Part shown: positions 8,661-17,470 of the stretch, piece after piece
Position numbering within the stretch: position 1 is the stretch's first letter
Layout: every line of letters begins with the position of its first letter
From: an uncultured Desulfovibrio sp.
GTDB lineage: Bacteria > Desulfobacterota > Desulfovibrionia > Desulfovibrionales > Desulfovibrionaceae
DNA: 64,000 nucleotides
Direction of reading: 5' to 3'
Assembly: GCA_900553065.1 (NCBI GenBank)
Contig: USBZ01000001.1
Coordinates: 1-64,000 of the forward strand
Translations under genes and position numbers: made by a program
The notes under the pieces: generated by a model
The model's database searches: none
Told to the model about the DNA's origin: nothing
Seen by the model: the letters and a program-made list of their open reading frames with translations, nothing else

Positions 8661-9644
8661 TTATTTCATGTATCCCTTTTCGCGGTAGTACTTTTCAGCA
8701 CCGGGATGGAGAGGGAACACATTATTCTGCCAGCCCTTGGTGGGGTCGATGGACACCCAGGAAGGATTGGCGCGGGCAATGTCTTCCTTGCCTTCAATGA
8801 TGGCCTTGGTCAGATTGTAGGCGGATTCTTCGCTCAGGGTGTCACGCACGAAAATGGCGTTGGTATCCCAGAAGGTCGTCACATTGGGACCGACCTTTCC
8901 CTTGTAGAATTCGGCGGGAAGCGTACCCACGTTGATGCCCATCTTGGCAGCGGCTTTCTGGGCAATCTCCGGATCAATGGACAGGAACTTCAGCGGAACG
9001 CTGCCGGACACGTCCACGATGAACCAGGCTTCGCCGGGTCCGATCCACACGAACACGTCGATCTGACCGTCCTTGACCATGTTGGCGATGTCGTCGAAGC
9101 CGTTGGTCACGATCTTGCCGCCGTTGGCACGGATATCGTCATAGGTAATGCCGTATTCCATCAGCAGGTTGCGGAAGATCTTTTCCGTGGAGCCGCCGGT
9201 GGAGCCGACGCCGATGTTCACGTTCTTCATGGTCTTGAGATCACGCAGATCCTTCACCGGAGAGGCCTCGGGAGAAACGATCTGATAGTTGATCCGGTCC
9301 TGAAGATTGATGATGCTGGCTATACCCTTGGGAGTAGGACGCTTGTAAGGTTCCTTACCTTCCTTGAAGGCCACAAGGATACTGTTTTCGGCAACGCCGA
9401 GATCAGCCGCGCCGGAGGCTACACGGGGAGCATTGGTGGCGCCGCCGCCGGGCAGCATGGTCACGTCCGTTCCTTCATTCATGGTGGTGTACACCTTGCC
9501 TATGGCGCCCATGCCGATGTACCAGGTGCCGCTGGGGTTGGCAGCAGAGACGATGCGGAGCGACTCTGGTGCCGCCTGTGCAGTCAGGGTGGTGGAAGCT
9601 ACCAGCATGGCTGCAAGGACCATCTTCTTCAGTGTGAAACTCAT
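8661..9644 (-). CDS. TAXI-family TRAP transporter binding protein
   Basis: A 327-residue periplasmic binding protein. It has a cleavable signal peptide (about residues 1-24, ending AQA) followed by the TAXI-family start LRIVSAANPSGTWYIG and the GGGATNAPRVASGAADLG segment. TAXI proteins capture organic acids in the periplasm and deliver them to fused TRAP permeases. The permease gene is 25 bases upstream, so the two form one transporter. Start supported by a GGAG site. The ligand is unknown; the enzymes downstream suggest an unsaturated or amino-substituted carboxylate. Confidence 0.92.
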   Translation of the reverse strand: MSFTLKKMVLAAMLVASTTLTAQAAPESLRIVSAANPSGTWYIGMGAIGKVYTTMNEGTDVTMLPGGGATNAPRVASGAADLGVAENSILVAFKEGKEPYKRPTPKGIASIINLQDRINYQIVSPEASPVKDLRDLKTMKNVNIGVGSTGGSTEKIFRNLLMEYGITYDDIRANGGKIVTNGFDDIANMVKDGQIDVFVWIGPGEAWFIVDVSGSVPLKFLSIDPEIAQKAAAKMGINVGTLPAEFYKGKVGPNVTTFWDTNAIFVRDTLSEESAYNLTKAIIEGKEDIARANPSWVSIDPTKGWQNNVFPLHPGAEKYYREKGYMK

Positions 9645-9669
9645 AATCCATCTCCAAGATTAGAAGGTT

Positions 9670-11559
9670 TCAAGCCTTTGTTGTGGAACAAAGGACTTTC
9701 CGACGACGGGAAAATTCAACGAGAGCCACAACGGCAATGAGGCCCAGGCCGAGAAGGTCAGTATAGAGTCCGGGATAAAGCAGCGTGAGACCGGCGATGA
9801 CGAGCATGATGCGTTCAACCGGACGGCAGTCCGTAACGAAGTATCCCTGCATGCCGCCGGCCAGTGCGACCACGCCGACAACAGCGGTGATGATGGACTG
9901 CACAACCGTCATGGTATCGCCGATGAGCAGCAGCGAGGGCTGGAATATGAACATGAACGGAATGATGTAGGCCACGATTCCGAGACGGAATGCCCGCCAG
10001 CCCGTTTCCATGGCGCTTGCTTTTGCTATTGACGCCCCTGCGTATGCCGACAGGCAGACCGGCGGCGTGATTTCCGAAAGGATGGCGTAATAGAGAACAA
10101 ACAGGTGGGCGGCCAGCGTGGGAACGCCGAGCTTCATGAGAGCGGGAGCGCCGAGCGTGGCCACGATGATATAGGCCGGCGTGGCGGGCACGCCCATGCC
10201 CAGCACAAAGCAGGTGAACATGAGCAGCACAAGAAGCAGAAGAATGTTGAAGCTGCCCAGATCGGTGATGAGGCTGATGAACTTGTATCCTATGCCGGTG
10301 ATGGACACCATAGCCACAATGATACCGGCGCAGGCGCTGCAGGTGGAAATCATGAGGGCGTTGCGGGAAGAGCCTTCAAGCGTATCCATAAGCTTGCGGA
10401 ACGTGAACCGCGTGGAGGAGCTGAAGCTGGAAACGATGAGTACGGAAAGCGTTCCCAGGTAGGCGGAAGAGATAACGCTTCGGCCGGACATCAGGAAGTA
10501 GATGAGTACGAGAATGGGAAGTATGTGGTACAGCCTGCGGTACACGCTGCGGGGATCTGGAATCTGATCGGCAGGCATGACGCCGATATCCTTCTTCACC
10601 GCCTCGAAGTGAATCATCATGAGCAGGGAGAAGTAGTACAGAATGGAAGGCAGCAGGGCCGCCGTTGCCACGGCCATGTAGCCTGCGCCCGTCACGTCGG
10701 CCATGACGAATGCCGTGGCGCCCATGACGGGAGGCATGAGCTGTCCACCAGTGGATGATACCGCTTCCACGGCGCCGGCGAAGGAAGGCGAATATCCCAC
10801 TCTCTTCATGAGCGGGATGGTGAAGGTGCCGGTGCTGTACACGTTGGCCACGGCCGAACCGGATATGGAGCCGAACAGGGCGGAAGCAAAAATGGACACC
10901 TTGGCGGGACCGCCCTTGGCACGACGGGTGGCCACGCATGCCAGATCAAGAAAGACCTGACCGAGGCCCGCGTTCTGCAGGAAGCAGCCGAACATGACGA
11001 AGGCGAAGATCATGGTGGAGGAAACGGCAAGAGGAATGCCGTAGAGACCTTCCGTCACAAGATAGAGCTGTTCGCAGAGCATCTTGTAGGAAACGCCGTC
11101 GTGCCGCAGGATGCCGGGAAGATACTGTCCCCACATGCCGTAGGCCAGAAAACAGCCGGAAACGATGACCAGCGGAAGACCTGCCACGCGCTGTGTGGCT
11201 TCAAGCACCAGAAGCACGGCAACGGTGGAAGCCACGGCTTCCATATCCGTCACGGGATCAATATAGCGGATGCGCTCGAGATAATAGGTGATATCGGAAA
11301 CAAGGAAGTATGCCGACCAGAACGCGCCGCAGATGAGCAGCAGGTCGAGAAGAAGCCACAGGGGGTTCTCCTTCTCCCCTTCCGCCAGCTTTATTGGAGG
11401 GAAATACAGGAACACCAGAGTAAGCACCGTGCCCAGGTGAATGACACGCAGCATCTGAGAGTCCATCACTCCGAAGCCGGCAGTGAAATAGATCTGGAAG
11501 ATCGCCAGTCCTATCGCCAGTATGGCGGCGACTGGTTTCAAAGTTTCTCGTGAAATCAT
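9670..11559 (-). CDS. TRAP transporter permease, fused 4TM/12TM subunits
   Basis: A TRAP permease in which the small (DctQ-like) and large (DctM-like) subunits are fused, as usual for TAXI systems. It is almost wholly membrane helices and contains DctM-type motifs such as GSISGSAVANVYSTGTFTIP and LMPPVMGATAFVMADV. It drives sodium- or proton-coupled uptake of the solute handed over by the adjacent binding protein. The frame is open up to 11655, but the ATG at 11559 is chosen (629 residues) because GAGGA lies just upstream and the protein then starts at the first hydrophobic region. It is the first gene after the sigma-54 promoter at 11715-11730. Confidence 0.9.
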   Translation of the reverse strand: MISRETLKPVAAILAIGLAIFQIYFTAGFGVMDSQMLRVIHLGTVLTLVFLYFPPIKLAEGEKENPLWLLLDLLLICGAFWSAYFLVSDITYYLERIRYIDPVTDMEAVASTVAVLLVLEATQRVAGLPLVIVSGCFLAYGMWGQYLPGILRHDGVSYKMLCEQLYLVTEGLYGIPLAVSSTMIFAFVMFGCFLQNAGLGQVFLDLACVATRRAKGGPAKVSIFASALFGSISGSAVANVYSTGTFTIPLMKRVGYSPSFAGAVEAVSSTGGQLMPPVMGATAFVMADVTGAGYMAVATAALLPSILYYFSLLMMIHFEAVKKDIGVMPADQIPDPRSVYRRLYHILPILVLIYFLMSGRSVISSAYLGTLSVLIVSSFSSSTRFTFRKLMDTLEGSSRNALMISTCSACAGIIVAMVSITGIGYKFISLITDLGSFNILLLLVLLMFTCFVLGMGVPATPAYIIVATLGAPALMKLGVPTLAAHLFVLYYAILSEITPPVCLSAYAGASIAKASAMETGWRAFRLGIVAYIIPFMFIFQPSLLLIGDTMTVVQSIITAVVGVVALAGGMQGYFVTDCRPVERIMLVIAGLTLLYPGLYTDLLGLGLIAVVALVEFSRRRKVLCSTTKA

Positions 11560-11714
11560 GCTTTCCTCGTACATCCGCACAAGCCGGCAGCCTGTGAACG
11601 GCAGATTTCGCTCACTCTGCTTCTGAGTTTCAAGTGAGCAGAACAAAGACGACATCGCATCTCTTCCGACCCTCCGATCGGAAAACTGCGACCATGAACG
11701 TTAGTTTACTTTTT

Positions 11715-11730
11715 TGCAAAAAATATGCCA
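11715..11730 (-). promoter_or_regulatory. Sigma-54 promoter of the TRAP/OYE array
   Basis: Read on the minus strand, the sequence is TGGCATATTTTTTGCA. This is a near-exact match to the sigma-54 consensus TGGCAC-N5-TTGCA, with the essential GG (11728-11729) and GC (11716-11717) spaced by exactly ten bases. Transcription would start near 11704, about 145 bases before the permease ATG. A sigma-54 activator gene lies divergently about 400 bases away, which strongly supports the call. Confidence 0.82.
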
Positions 11731-11825
11731 AAAATTATTTTCTGCACATTCGGAAGAAATTGACCGGGCTTTCGACACTTCCACCCCGATTTTTCGGACA
11801 TTTTCTTTCAGATGCCTGACTGGCT

Positions 11826-11855
11826 ATCGTACATGTACGATCATACATGTACGAT
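11826..11855. promoter_or_regulatory. Paired palindromes, likely activator binding sites
   Basis: A perfect 16-bp palindrome, ATCGTACATGTACGAT (11826-11841), is followed with a two-base overlap by a near-copy, ATCATACATGTACGAT (11840-11855). The centres are 14 bases apart, about 130-140 bases upstream of the predicted sigma-54 start. That is the normal place for enhancer sites of a bacterial enhancer-binding protein. The Fis-type helix-turn-helix protein encoded at 12215 is the obvious candidate to bind. Confidence 0.68.
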
Positions 11856-12134
11856 TATCATACATTTTTATTTCAAAAACTGGACTCTTTTTTTTGCATC
11901 TGCCGTTCAAAGCCACACTTATTTTTTCAAAAAATAAATAAAATTTGATAGTTATAATAAAATTCACCATATATTTGCATTTATCTCAAAAAACATGGCG
12001 AAAAAGCAAAAACATGTATTGATCTCATACACACTTTTCATTACGGTGGCGGCAACAATCTTTTTCCAAAGCCGCATTCAAGAGTATCACGCTGTTTTGA
12101 CTGGTCGACCTCAGCCATCGGGGGAAGAACCTTC

Positions 12135-12214
12135 ATGAAAAAATATCTTCTGCCAACGTTTATTGACAAAAATGTCATAAAAAACAGTGGGAAGCTTTCC
12201 AGAATGGCGAAGAG
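12135..12214 (+). other. Out-of-frame N-terminal segment of the sigma-54 activator
   Basis: A frame starting at ATG 12135 has a good GGGGAAG ribosome site seven bases upstream and encodes a short N-terminus (MKKYLLPTFIDKNVIK). It then meets the heptamer A AAA AAC at 12179-12185. A -1 shift there joins it exactly to the main frame of the activator and restores QWEAFQNGEEVDTS ahead of VIPQEILQSW. That W..F..G spacing before the SW.RS motif is what related activators show. Without a shift the frame runs out of register and stops at 12374. Confidence 0.65.
12179..12185 (+). promoter_or_regulatory. A AAA AAC slippery heptamer / homopolymer frameshift site
   Basis: Six A bases followed by C form a classic X XXY YYZ heptamer, correctly phased for the upstream frame (ATA AAA AAC). 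A -1 ribosomal shift, RNA polymerase slippage adding one A, or a true A7 tract would each fuse the two frames. Simple mutation or a sequencing error in the A run is also possible. Confidence 0.5.
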
Positions 12215-14053
12215 GTGGATACTTCCGTCATTCCGCAGGAAATTCTTCAATCATGGATTCGCTCCAGGCAGTATCAGGTCGACCCCTATCACAAAAAGCG
12301 GGCCTTCGTTCCTCACCTGGAAGAGGTGCTTGAAAAAAACAGAGAGTTCATCAACAGCGCCTCCACCATCATGAGCAAGCTGTTCAAGTCCATCGATATG
12401 CTGAACGGCACCATCACGCTGGCAGACAAGAACGGCGTTGTGCTCTACTCCTGTTATCAGAACAGACACAACATCGCCCCCTCCCATGTCGTGGGCGACA
12501 TCCTCTCCGAAGAAATCTGCGGAACCAACGGCATCGGCACATGCCTGGCCTCCGGCGGTCCCATAGAGCTTGTGGGCGCGGAGCACTACAGCCTTGAGGA
12601 ACACGACTGGTACTGTTCCGCCGCGCCCGTCTACGACGACCGGGGCAGCATCATCGGCGTATTCAACATCTCCATCCCCTGCGAAAGTCATCACTTCTAT
12701 CAGACCAGCGGACTTGTGGAGGCCATCGCTCATTCCATCACGGAACAGATATTTCTCAGCAATCTGCTCAGCGAACAGCTCGCCATCATGGACACGCTGG
12801 ATGAAGGCGTCGTGGTGTTGAATGCCGACGGCGTCATAAAATCCATCAACAGGAAGGCCTGCTTCATTCTTCGCCTCACCAGTCCGCCGGAAGGACAGAA
12901 TTTCCGCAGAATCATTCACATGAAGGACAACATCTTTTCCGAGCTCACGCAAAACACTCCCTTCCAGCATCGCGAGGTGACCTTCCTGAACGGCATCCAG
13001 AACATTCCATGCCTGCTTTCCTTCTCGCCCATTCCCGGGCGGGGCGGAGTCCTCACGCTTCAGGAGGTCACCCAGGCTCGGGACTGCTCTGTACGCAATA
13101 CGGGCGCGAAGGCCGTGTATACCTTTGATCATATCCTCGGAAACTCCGAAGCCATTCAGGCCGCGATTCGTATGGGAAAGAACGCCGCTCAGAGCGATAT
13201 CACCACCCTCATTCTCGGAGAGTCCGGTACCGGCAAGGAACTTTTTGCCCATTCCATCCATAATGCCAGTTCACGAAGAGGCGCTCCGTTCATCGTGGTG
13301 AACTGCGGCGCCATTCCCCGGGATCTCGTGCAGGCGGAACTGTTCGGCTATAGCGAAGGCGCCTTCACCGGCGCCATGCGACAGGGAAAACCGGGCAAGT
13401 TCGAACTCGCAGACGGCGGCACCATTTTTCTGGACGAAATAGGAGAAATGCCCCTTGAGGCACAGGTGAACCTGCTCAGACTTCTTCAGAACGGTGAGGT
13501 CTCCCGGGTCGGCGGAAAAAAGTCCACTTACGTCGATGTACGGGTCATAGCGGCAACCAACAGGAATCTGCAGGAGGCCGTAGAAAGAAACACTTTCAGA
13601 AAAGACTTATACTACAGATTAAATGCCCTTTCGCTCCATATTCCGAGCCTTTCGGAAAGAGAAAACGATGTCGTCATACTGGCGAATACGTTTCTGGCAA
13701 AATTCTCACGGAGCATGAACAGACATATTGAAGGGTTCGATCCGAGAGTCATTGATCTTTTCAAGAGCTACTCATGGCCGGGAAATGTCAGAGAGCTGGA
13801 AAACTGCATTGAGTATGCCGTCTCCACAACCGAAAGCAACAGGATAAGTATAGCAGACATTCCCCTGCACATCTCCTCCCATTCGCCTGAAGAGCCAGGA
13901 CACTTTGGCCGACTGTACAACAAGGAAAAAGAACTCATCCAGGCTACATTAAAAAGCCATCACTGGAACATTCGTCAAACGGCACTCGATCTTGGCGTTG
14001 CACGAAGCACGCTGTATATGAAGATAAAAAAATTCAATATAAGCAAGCAGTAG
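12215..14053 (+). CDS. Sigma-54-dependent transcriptional activator (AcoR-like)
   Basis: The uninterrupted frame encodes 612 residues. There is an N-terminal GAF-like sensor (about 55-180, with CGTNGIGTCLASGGPIEL), a PAS domain (about 190-290), and a sigma-54 AAA+ domain (about 305-530). The AAA+ domain shows Walker A GESGTGKE (335-342), GAFTGA (382-387) and Walker B GGTIFLDEIGE. A Fis-type helix-turn-helix closes the protein (about 570-612). It should activate the divergent TRAP/OYE array from the palindromes at 11826-11855 in response to a ligand. The GTG at 12215 is a poor start, with no spaced ribosome site and conserved residues upstream of it. The real N-terminus probably begins at ATG 12135 and needs a -1 frame correction in the A6 run. 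Confidence 0.88.
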   Translation: MDTSVIPQEILQSWIRSRQYQVDPYHKKRAFVPHLEEVLEKNREFINSASTIMSKLFKSIDMLNGTITLADKNGVVLYSCYQNRHNIAPSHVVGDILSEEICGTNGIGTCLASGGPIELVGAEHYSLEEHDWYCSAAPVYDDRGSIIGVFNISIPCESHHFYQTSGLVEAIAHSITEQIFLSNLLSEQLAIMDTLDEGVVVLNADGVIKSINRKACFILRLTSPPEGQNFRRIIHMKDNIFSELTQNTPFQHREVTFLNGIQNIPCLLSFSPIPGRGGVLTLQEVTQARDCSVRNTGAKAVYTFDHILGNSEAIQAAIRMGKNAAQSDITTLILGESGTGKELFAHSIHNASSRRGAPFIVVNCGAIPRDLVQAELFGYSEGAFTGAMRQGKPGKFELADGGTIFLDEIGEMPLEAQVNLLRLLQNGEVSRVGGKKSTYVDVRVIAATNRNLQEAVERNTFRKDLYYRLNALSLHIPSLSERENDVVILANTFLAKFSRSMNRHIEGFDPRVIDLFKSYSWPGNVRELENCIEYAVSTTESNRISIADIPLHISSHSPEEPGHFGRLYNKEKELIQATLKSHHWNIRQTALDLGVARSTLYMKIKKFNISKQ

Positions 14054-14970
14054 CCGCAATCCCCATGGAAAGACCGGTTCTGACGGATCCTGCGAAGGAC
14101 TGTCAGCAGGCTTCCTTTTTCACGAGGACACCGTCCCTGCTCGTGTCGAAATGCATTTTCTGCGCGGACAGACTAAGGGATGGGCAGCTCAGCACCTTTC
14201 GTCAGTTCTGCACGCTCTTCTGTCCCGCACCTGCATGATGGATTCCGCATGCACGTCCCCCCTGCCGACAGCATATCCGGCATACCAGAAACGGGGATGA
14301 CCTGAATTGCAGCGCAGAGGCGGAAAGAGTCTGAACAGCAGCACAGAACTCTTTCCGCAGGACCGCCGTCAAAGAGACTGCCGTTCTGGCCAGAGCAGAC
14401 TATCCTCGAAGGAAACATTTTGATGTTCCCGGGAAGAGGGAGCCTTCCCGGCATGTTCCGCCTTTCTCACAGTCACTCCGACCTTACGTGGGACAGCCCA
14501 CTCCTTTCAGTCTGCCAGGTACGCCGTTGCCTTCCGGTAGGCCTCCTTCCCCCCTTTCCGATCAGATACGTTGCTTTTTTTGTCAATGACCGACGTGCAA
14601 TATTCCGCTTTTAATTTTTTGAAAAAATCCTCATCCTTTTTAAATTTTTTTCTAAAATCACAAAATACGTTGAAATAATAAATTTTTTCTCAAGAAAATC
14701 ATCGCTATCTTTCTCTGAAACCATTTCCAGTTATTCAAAAATGAAAAAACATTATACCTTCAAAAACACTGTAATACCGCATAAAATTACATGATTTTTC
14801 ATGAATATCGCTTTTCCTCCAAAGAAAAGTAGATACTTGTGAACAATATTGACAAAACTATCTGCCACTGGTAAATTTTTACATTATTGTCAATTTTGAC
14901 ATGAAAATTCCAAACAAAACAGTAAAATACAATCCGGTGCATGGGAAACGTCACCGTGTGGGAGAAAAAC
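14054..14970. other. Long intergenic region with AT-rich promoter zone
   Basis: About 900 bases without a convincing gene. The first half is GC-rich and contains a hairpin at 14429-14451 (8-bp stem). From about 14570 the sequence becomes very AT-rich with many A and T runs, as expected of an upstream control region for the amino acid ABC operon. Short frames here resemble nothing known. Confidence 0.5.
14850..14901 (+). promoter_or_regulatory. Putative promoter and operator of the amino acid ABC operon
   Basis: TTGACA followed at 17 bases by TAAATT is a plausible sigma-70 promoter (strong -35, weak -10). Just downstream lies the inverted repeat TGTCAA-TT-TTGACA (14888-14901), which would sit near the transcription start and could be a repressor site. 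No regulator gene adjoins it. Confidence 0.35.
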
Positions 14971-15693
14971 GTGATCAGGCTCTCCAATGTTCATAAATCC
15001 TTCGGTAACCATGAAGTGCTCAAGGGCGTCAATCTCGATGTGCATGAAGGGGAAAAGCTCGTCATCATAGGACCTTCCGGGTCCGGAAAGTCCACCACCG
15101 TGCGCTGCATGAACGGCCTTGAAATGCCCACCTCCGGTCAGGTTTTCGTCGACAACGTGGAACTGACCAAGAAAAACCGCATTTCTCTGGTACGAAGCAC
15201 CTCTTCCATGGTTTTCCAGCAGTTCAACCTGTATCCGCACCTGACGGTTATGGGCAATCTTACCCTCGCCCCCGTCAAGCTGTTCGGAAAAAGCAGAAAA
15301 GAAGCTCAGGAACTGGCACGCCATTATCTTGCCGTGGTCGGACTGGAAGAAAAGGCCTATGCCTATCCCGCCACGCTTTCCGGCGGTCAGCAGCAGCGTG
15401 TGGCCATAGCCCGGGCGCTCTGCAGCCAGACAAAGATCATTCTCTTCGACGAACCGACCTCCGCTCTTGATCCTGAAACCGTTCAGGAAGTGCTGAACGT
15501 CATGGTCAAGCTGGCGGAAGAAAACATCACCATGGTCATCGTTACCCATGAAATGGGTTTTGCCCGGGAAGTTGCCGACCGTGTCATCTTCATGGACGAC
15601 GGCACCATTCTCGAAGAAGGAACGCCGGAGCACTTCTTCGTCAATCCTACGCACGAACGCACCCAGCAGTTCCTCGGAAAGATTCTTCACTGA
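14971..15693 (+). CDS. Polar amino acid ABC transporter ATPase
   Basis: A 240-residue ATP-binding subunit of the GlnQ/HisP type. It has Walker [10 protein letters not shown], the Q-loop segment [17 protein letters not shown], signature [15 protein letters not shown] and Walker [14 protein letters not shown]. It powers amino acid import through the two permeases encoded downstream. The frame opens at ATG 14941, but the GTG at 14971 is preferred: GGGAG lies six bases before it, and the protein then starts (M)[10 protein letters not shown] like the family. It is first in a four-gene operon (ATPase, binding protein, two permeases). Confidence 0.93.
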   Translation: MIRLSNVHKSFGNHEVLKGVNLDVHEGEKLVIIGPSGSGKSTTVRCMNGLEMPTSGQVFVDNVELTKKNRISLVRSTSSMVFQQFNLYPHLTVMGNLTLAPVKLFGKSRKEAQELARHYLAVVGLEEKAYAYPATLSGGQQQRVAIARALCSQTKIILFDEPTSALDPETVQEVLNVMVKLAEENITMVIVTHEMGFAREVADRVIFMDDGTILEEGTPEHFFVNPTHERTQQFLGKILH

Positions 15694-15876
15694 TAATCTT
15701 TGTACAAAAGCGATTTCCCGGCAGAGGAAGATCTGCAGGCTTCTTCTGCCGGAAAAACGCTTTTTCTGTCCGCTGCCGACGGACGACAGGCGATTCCGCT
15801 TCGTCCTCATGCATGCGGATTCTCAGACAAGGCAAAGAACGCCAACGCCATCCGACCCAACAAGGAGACAGACACT

Positions 15877-16716
15877 ATGAAAAAGCTACACCGCATGGGC
15901 GCCCTTCTGCTGTCCGCCATTGCCGCTCTGACCATATCCGCAAGTGCCTCTGCGGCCACTCTTCCCGACGACGTTCAGGCCATAGTCAAACGCGGAGAGC
16001 TGCGTGTAGGCGTCAAATCCGACGTTCCCGGATTCAGCATGCAGGACCTTTCCGGAAACTATGCCGGTCTGGAAGTCGATATTGCCAAGAAACTGGCCGA
16101 AGCCATGGGGCTTGATGCTGACGATGTCCGCTTCACGGCCGTGACGGCAAAAACCCGCGGTCAGCTTCTGGATACCGGCGACATCGACATGGTGCTCGCC
16201 ACCTTCACCATCACGGAAGAACGCAAGCAGATCTGGAACTTCTCCACTTCCTACTATACCGATGCCGTTTCTCTTCTGGTCAAGAAGAACTCCGGCATTG
16301 CCGGTTATGCAGATCTGAAGAACAAGCTCATCGGCGTAGCCGAAGGCTCCACCTCCAAGGATGCTCTCATCAAGGCCGCCGGAGAAAACGGCGTCACCCT
16401 GACGGACACCGACAATATCCAGACCTTCCCCGACTATCCTTCCATCAAGGCCGCGCTTGATGCCGGTCAGGTTCAGGCCTTCTGCGTGGACGGCTCCATT
16501 CTGTCCGGCTATCTGGATCCGAGCACGGAAATCCTCACCAGCGTGCGCTTTGCTCCTCAGGAATACGGTGTGGCCACCAAGCTTTCCAACAAGGGACTGG
16601 CTTCCTTTGTGGAAGAAAAGATCACCGGCTGGCTTGGTGACGGTACCATCGACAAAATCATCTCCGACAACGGCGTGACTCCCTCCTTCAAAAAATGGGC
16701 TCGGCCGGGGCGCTGA
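15877..16716 (+). CDS. Amino acid ABC transporter substrate-binding protein
   Basis: A 279-residue family 3 periplasmic binding protein. A signal peptide (about 1-26, ending SASA) is followed by the typical opening IVKRGELRVGVKSDVPGF and by GLEVDIAKKLAEAMG. It binds a polar or acidic amino acid in the periplasm; the ligand is not identifiable. The ATG at 15877 is chosen because AAGGAG lies 11 bases upstream and a proper signal peptide follows. The 183-base gap after the ATPase gene shows no coding potential. Confidence 0.92.
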   Translation: MKKLHRMGALLLSAIAALTISASASAATLPDDVQAIVKRGELRVGVKSDVPGFSMQDLSGNYAGLEVDIAKKLAEAMGLDADDVRFTAVTAKTRGQLLDTGDIDMVLATFTITEERKQIWNFSTSYYTDAVSLLVKKNSGIAGYADLKNKLIGVAEGSTSKDALIKAAGENGVTLTDTDNIQTFPDYPSIKAALDAGQVQAFCVDGSILSGYLDPSTEILTSVRFAPQEYGVATKLSNKGLASFVEEKITGWLGDGTIDKIISDNGVTPSFKKWARPGR

Positions 16717-16747
16717 CGCGCCCCGCCTGACAACAACAGGTTGAATC

Positions 16748-17470
16748 GTGATCGAACAAATACTGTCCCCTGAATGCTGGCTTGTTTTTCTGGCGGACTG
16801 GACTCTGTTTCTCCAGGCCTTCGGCGTAACCGTCATGGTCTCCATCGCCGCGCTGGCCCTGGCTCTGGGGCTCGGCGTGATTTTCGGCGTCATGTCGACC
16901 TCCCACTACTGTCTGCCCAGAACCATTGCTCGCGCCTACGTTGAGGCCATTCAGAACACTCCTCTGGTTCTTCAGGCCTATGTCTTCTATCTCGCCCTTC
17001 CCTATATCGGCGTGATGATGGGACAGGTAAGCGTGGGTATTTTCGCTGTCGGCATTTATCATGGAGCCTACATCGCCGAAGTGGTACGCGCAGGCATTCA
17101 GTCCATTCCCCGAGGCCAGGCCGAAGCCGCCAACTCGCAGGGCTTCACCTATGTGCAGACCATGCGCTGGGTCATTCTGCCTCAGACGGTGAAAATCATA
17201 CTGCCCCCGCTGGTCAACCAGATGGTCAATCTCATCAAGAACACCTCCGTCATCGCACTCATAGGCGGCACGGACCTCATGAACAGGACCAACGACTGGG
17301 CCACGAGCGGCGCCAGCATCTACGGCCCGCCCTTTCTGGTATGCGGCGTACTGTACTTCCTTCTCTGCTTTCCCCTCTCCACCTGGGGCCGCCGCTATGA
17401 AGAACGCCTGAAGAAGAAGGATCGCCATGCCGAACAGGAACTGAAAAAACTCGAGGAAAAACTGTCGTGA
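16748..17470 (+). CDS. Amino acid ABC transporter permease 1
   Basis: A 240-residue inner-membrane permease of the HisM/GlnP type. It carries the ATPase-contact (EAA) loop EAANSQGFTYVQTMRWVILP and NTPLVLQAYVFY near the N-terminal third. It starts with GTG. Its end overlaps the GTG of the second permease by four bases, so both subunits are made together and should form the heterodimeric channel. Confidence 0.92.
   Translation: MIEQILSPECWLVFLADWTLFLQAFGVTVMVSIAALALALGLGVIFGVMSTSHYCLPRTIARAYVEAIQNTPLVLQAYVFYLALPYIGVMMGQVSVGIFAVGIYHGAYIAEVVRAGIQSIPRGQAEAANSQGFTYVQTMRWVILPQTVKIILPPLVNQMVNLIKNTSVIALIGGTDLMNRTNDWATSGASIYGPPFLVCGVLYFLLCFPLSTWGRRYEERLKKKDRHAEQELKKLEEKLS

Noticed and set aside
14173..14454. 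A 93-codon minus-strand frame in the gap after the sigma-54 activator.
   Set aside because: Cys/Gly-rich with no family match and no clear ribosome site; probably chance.
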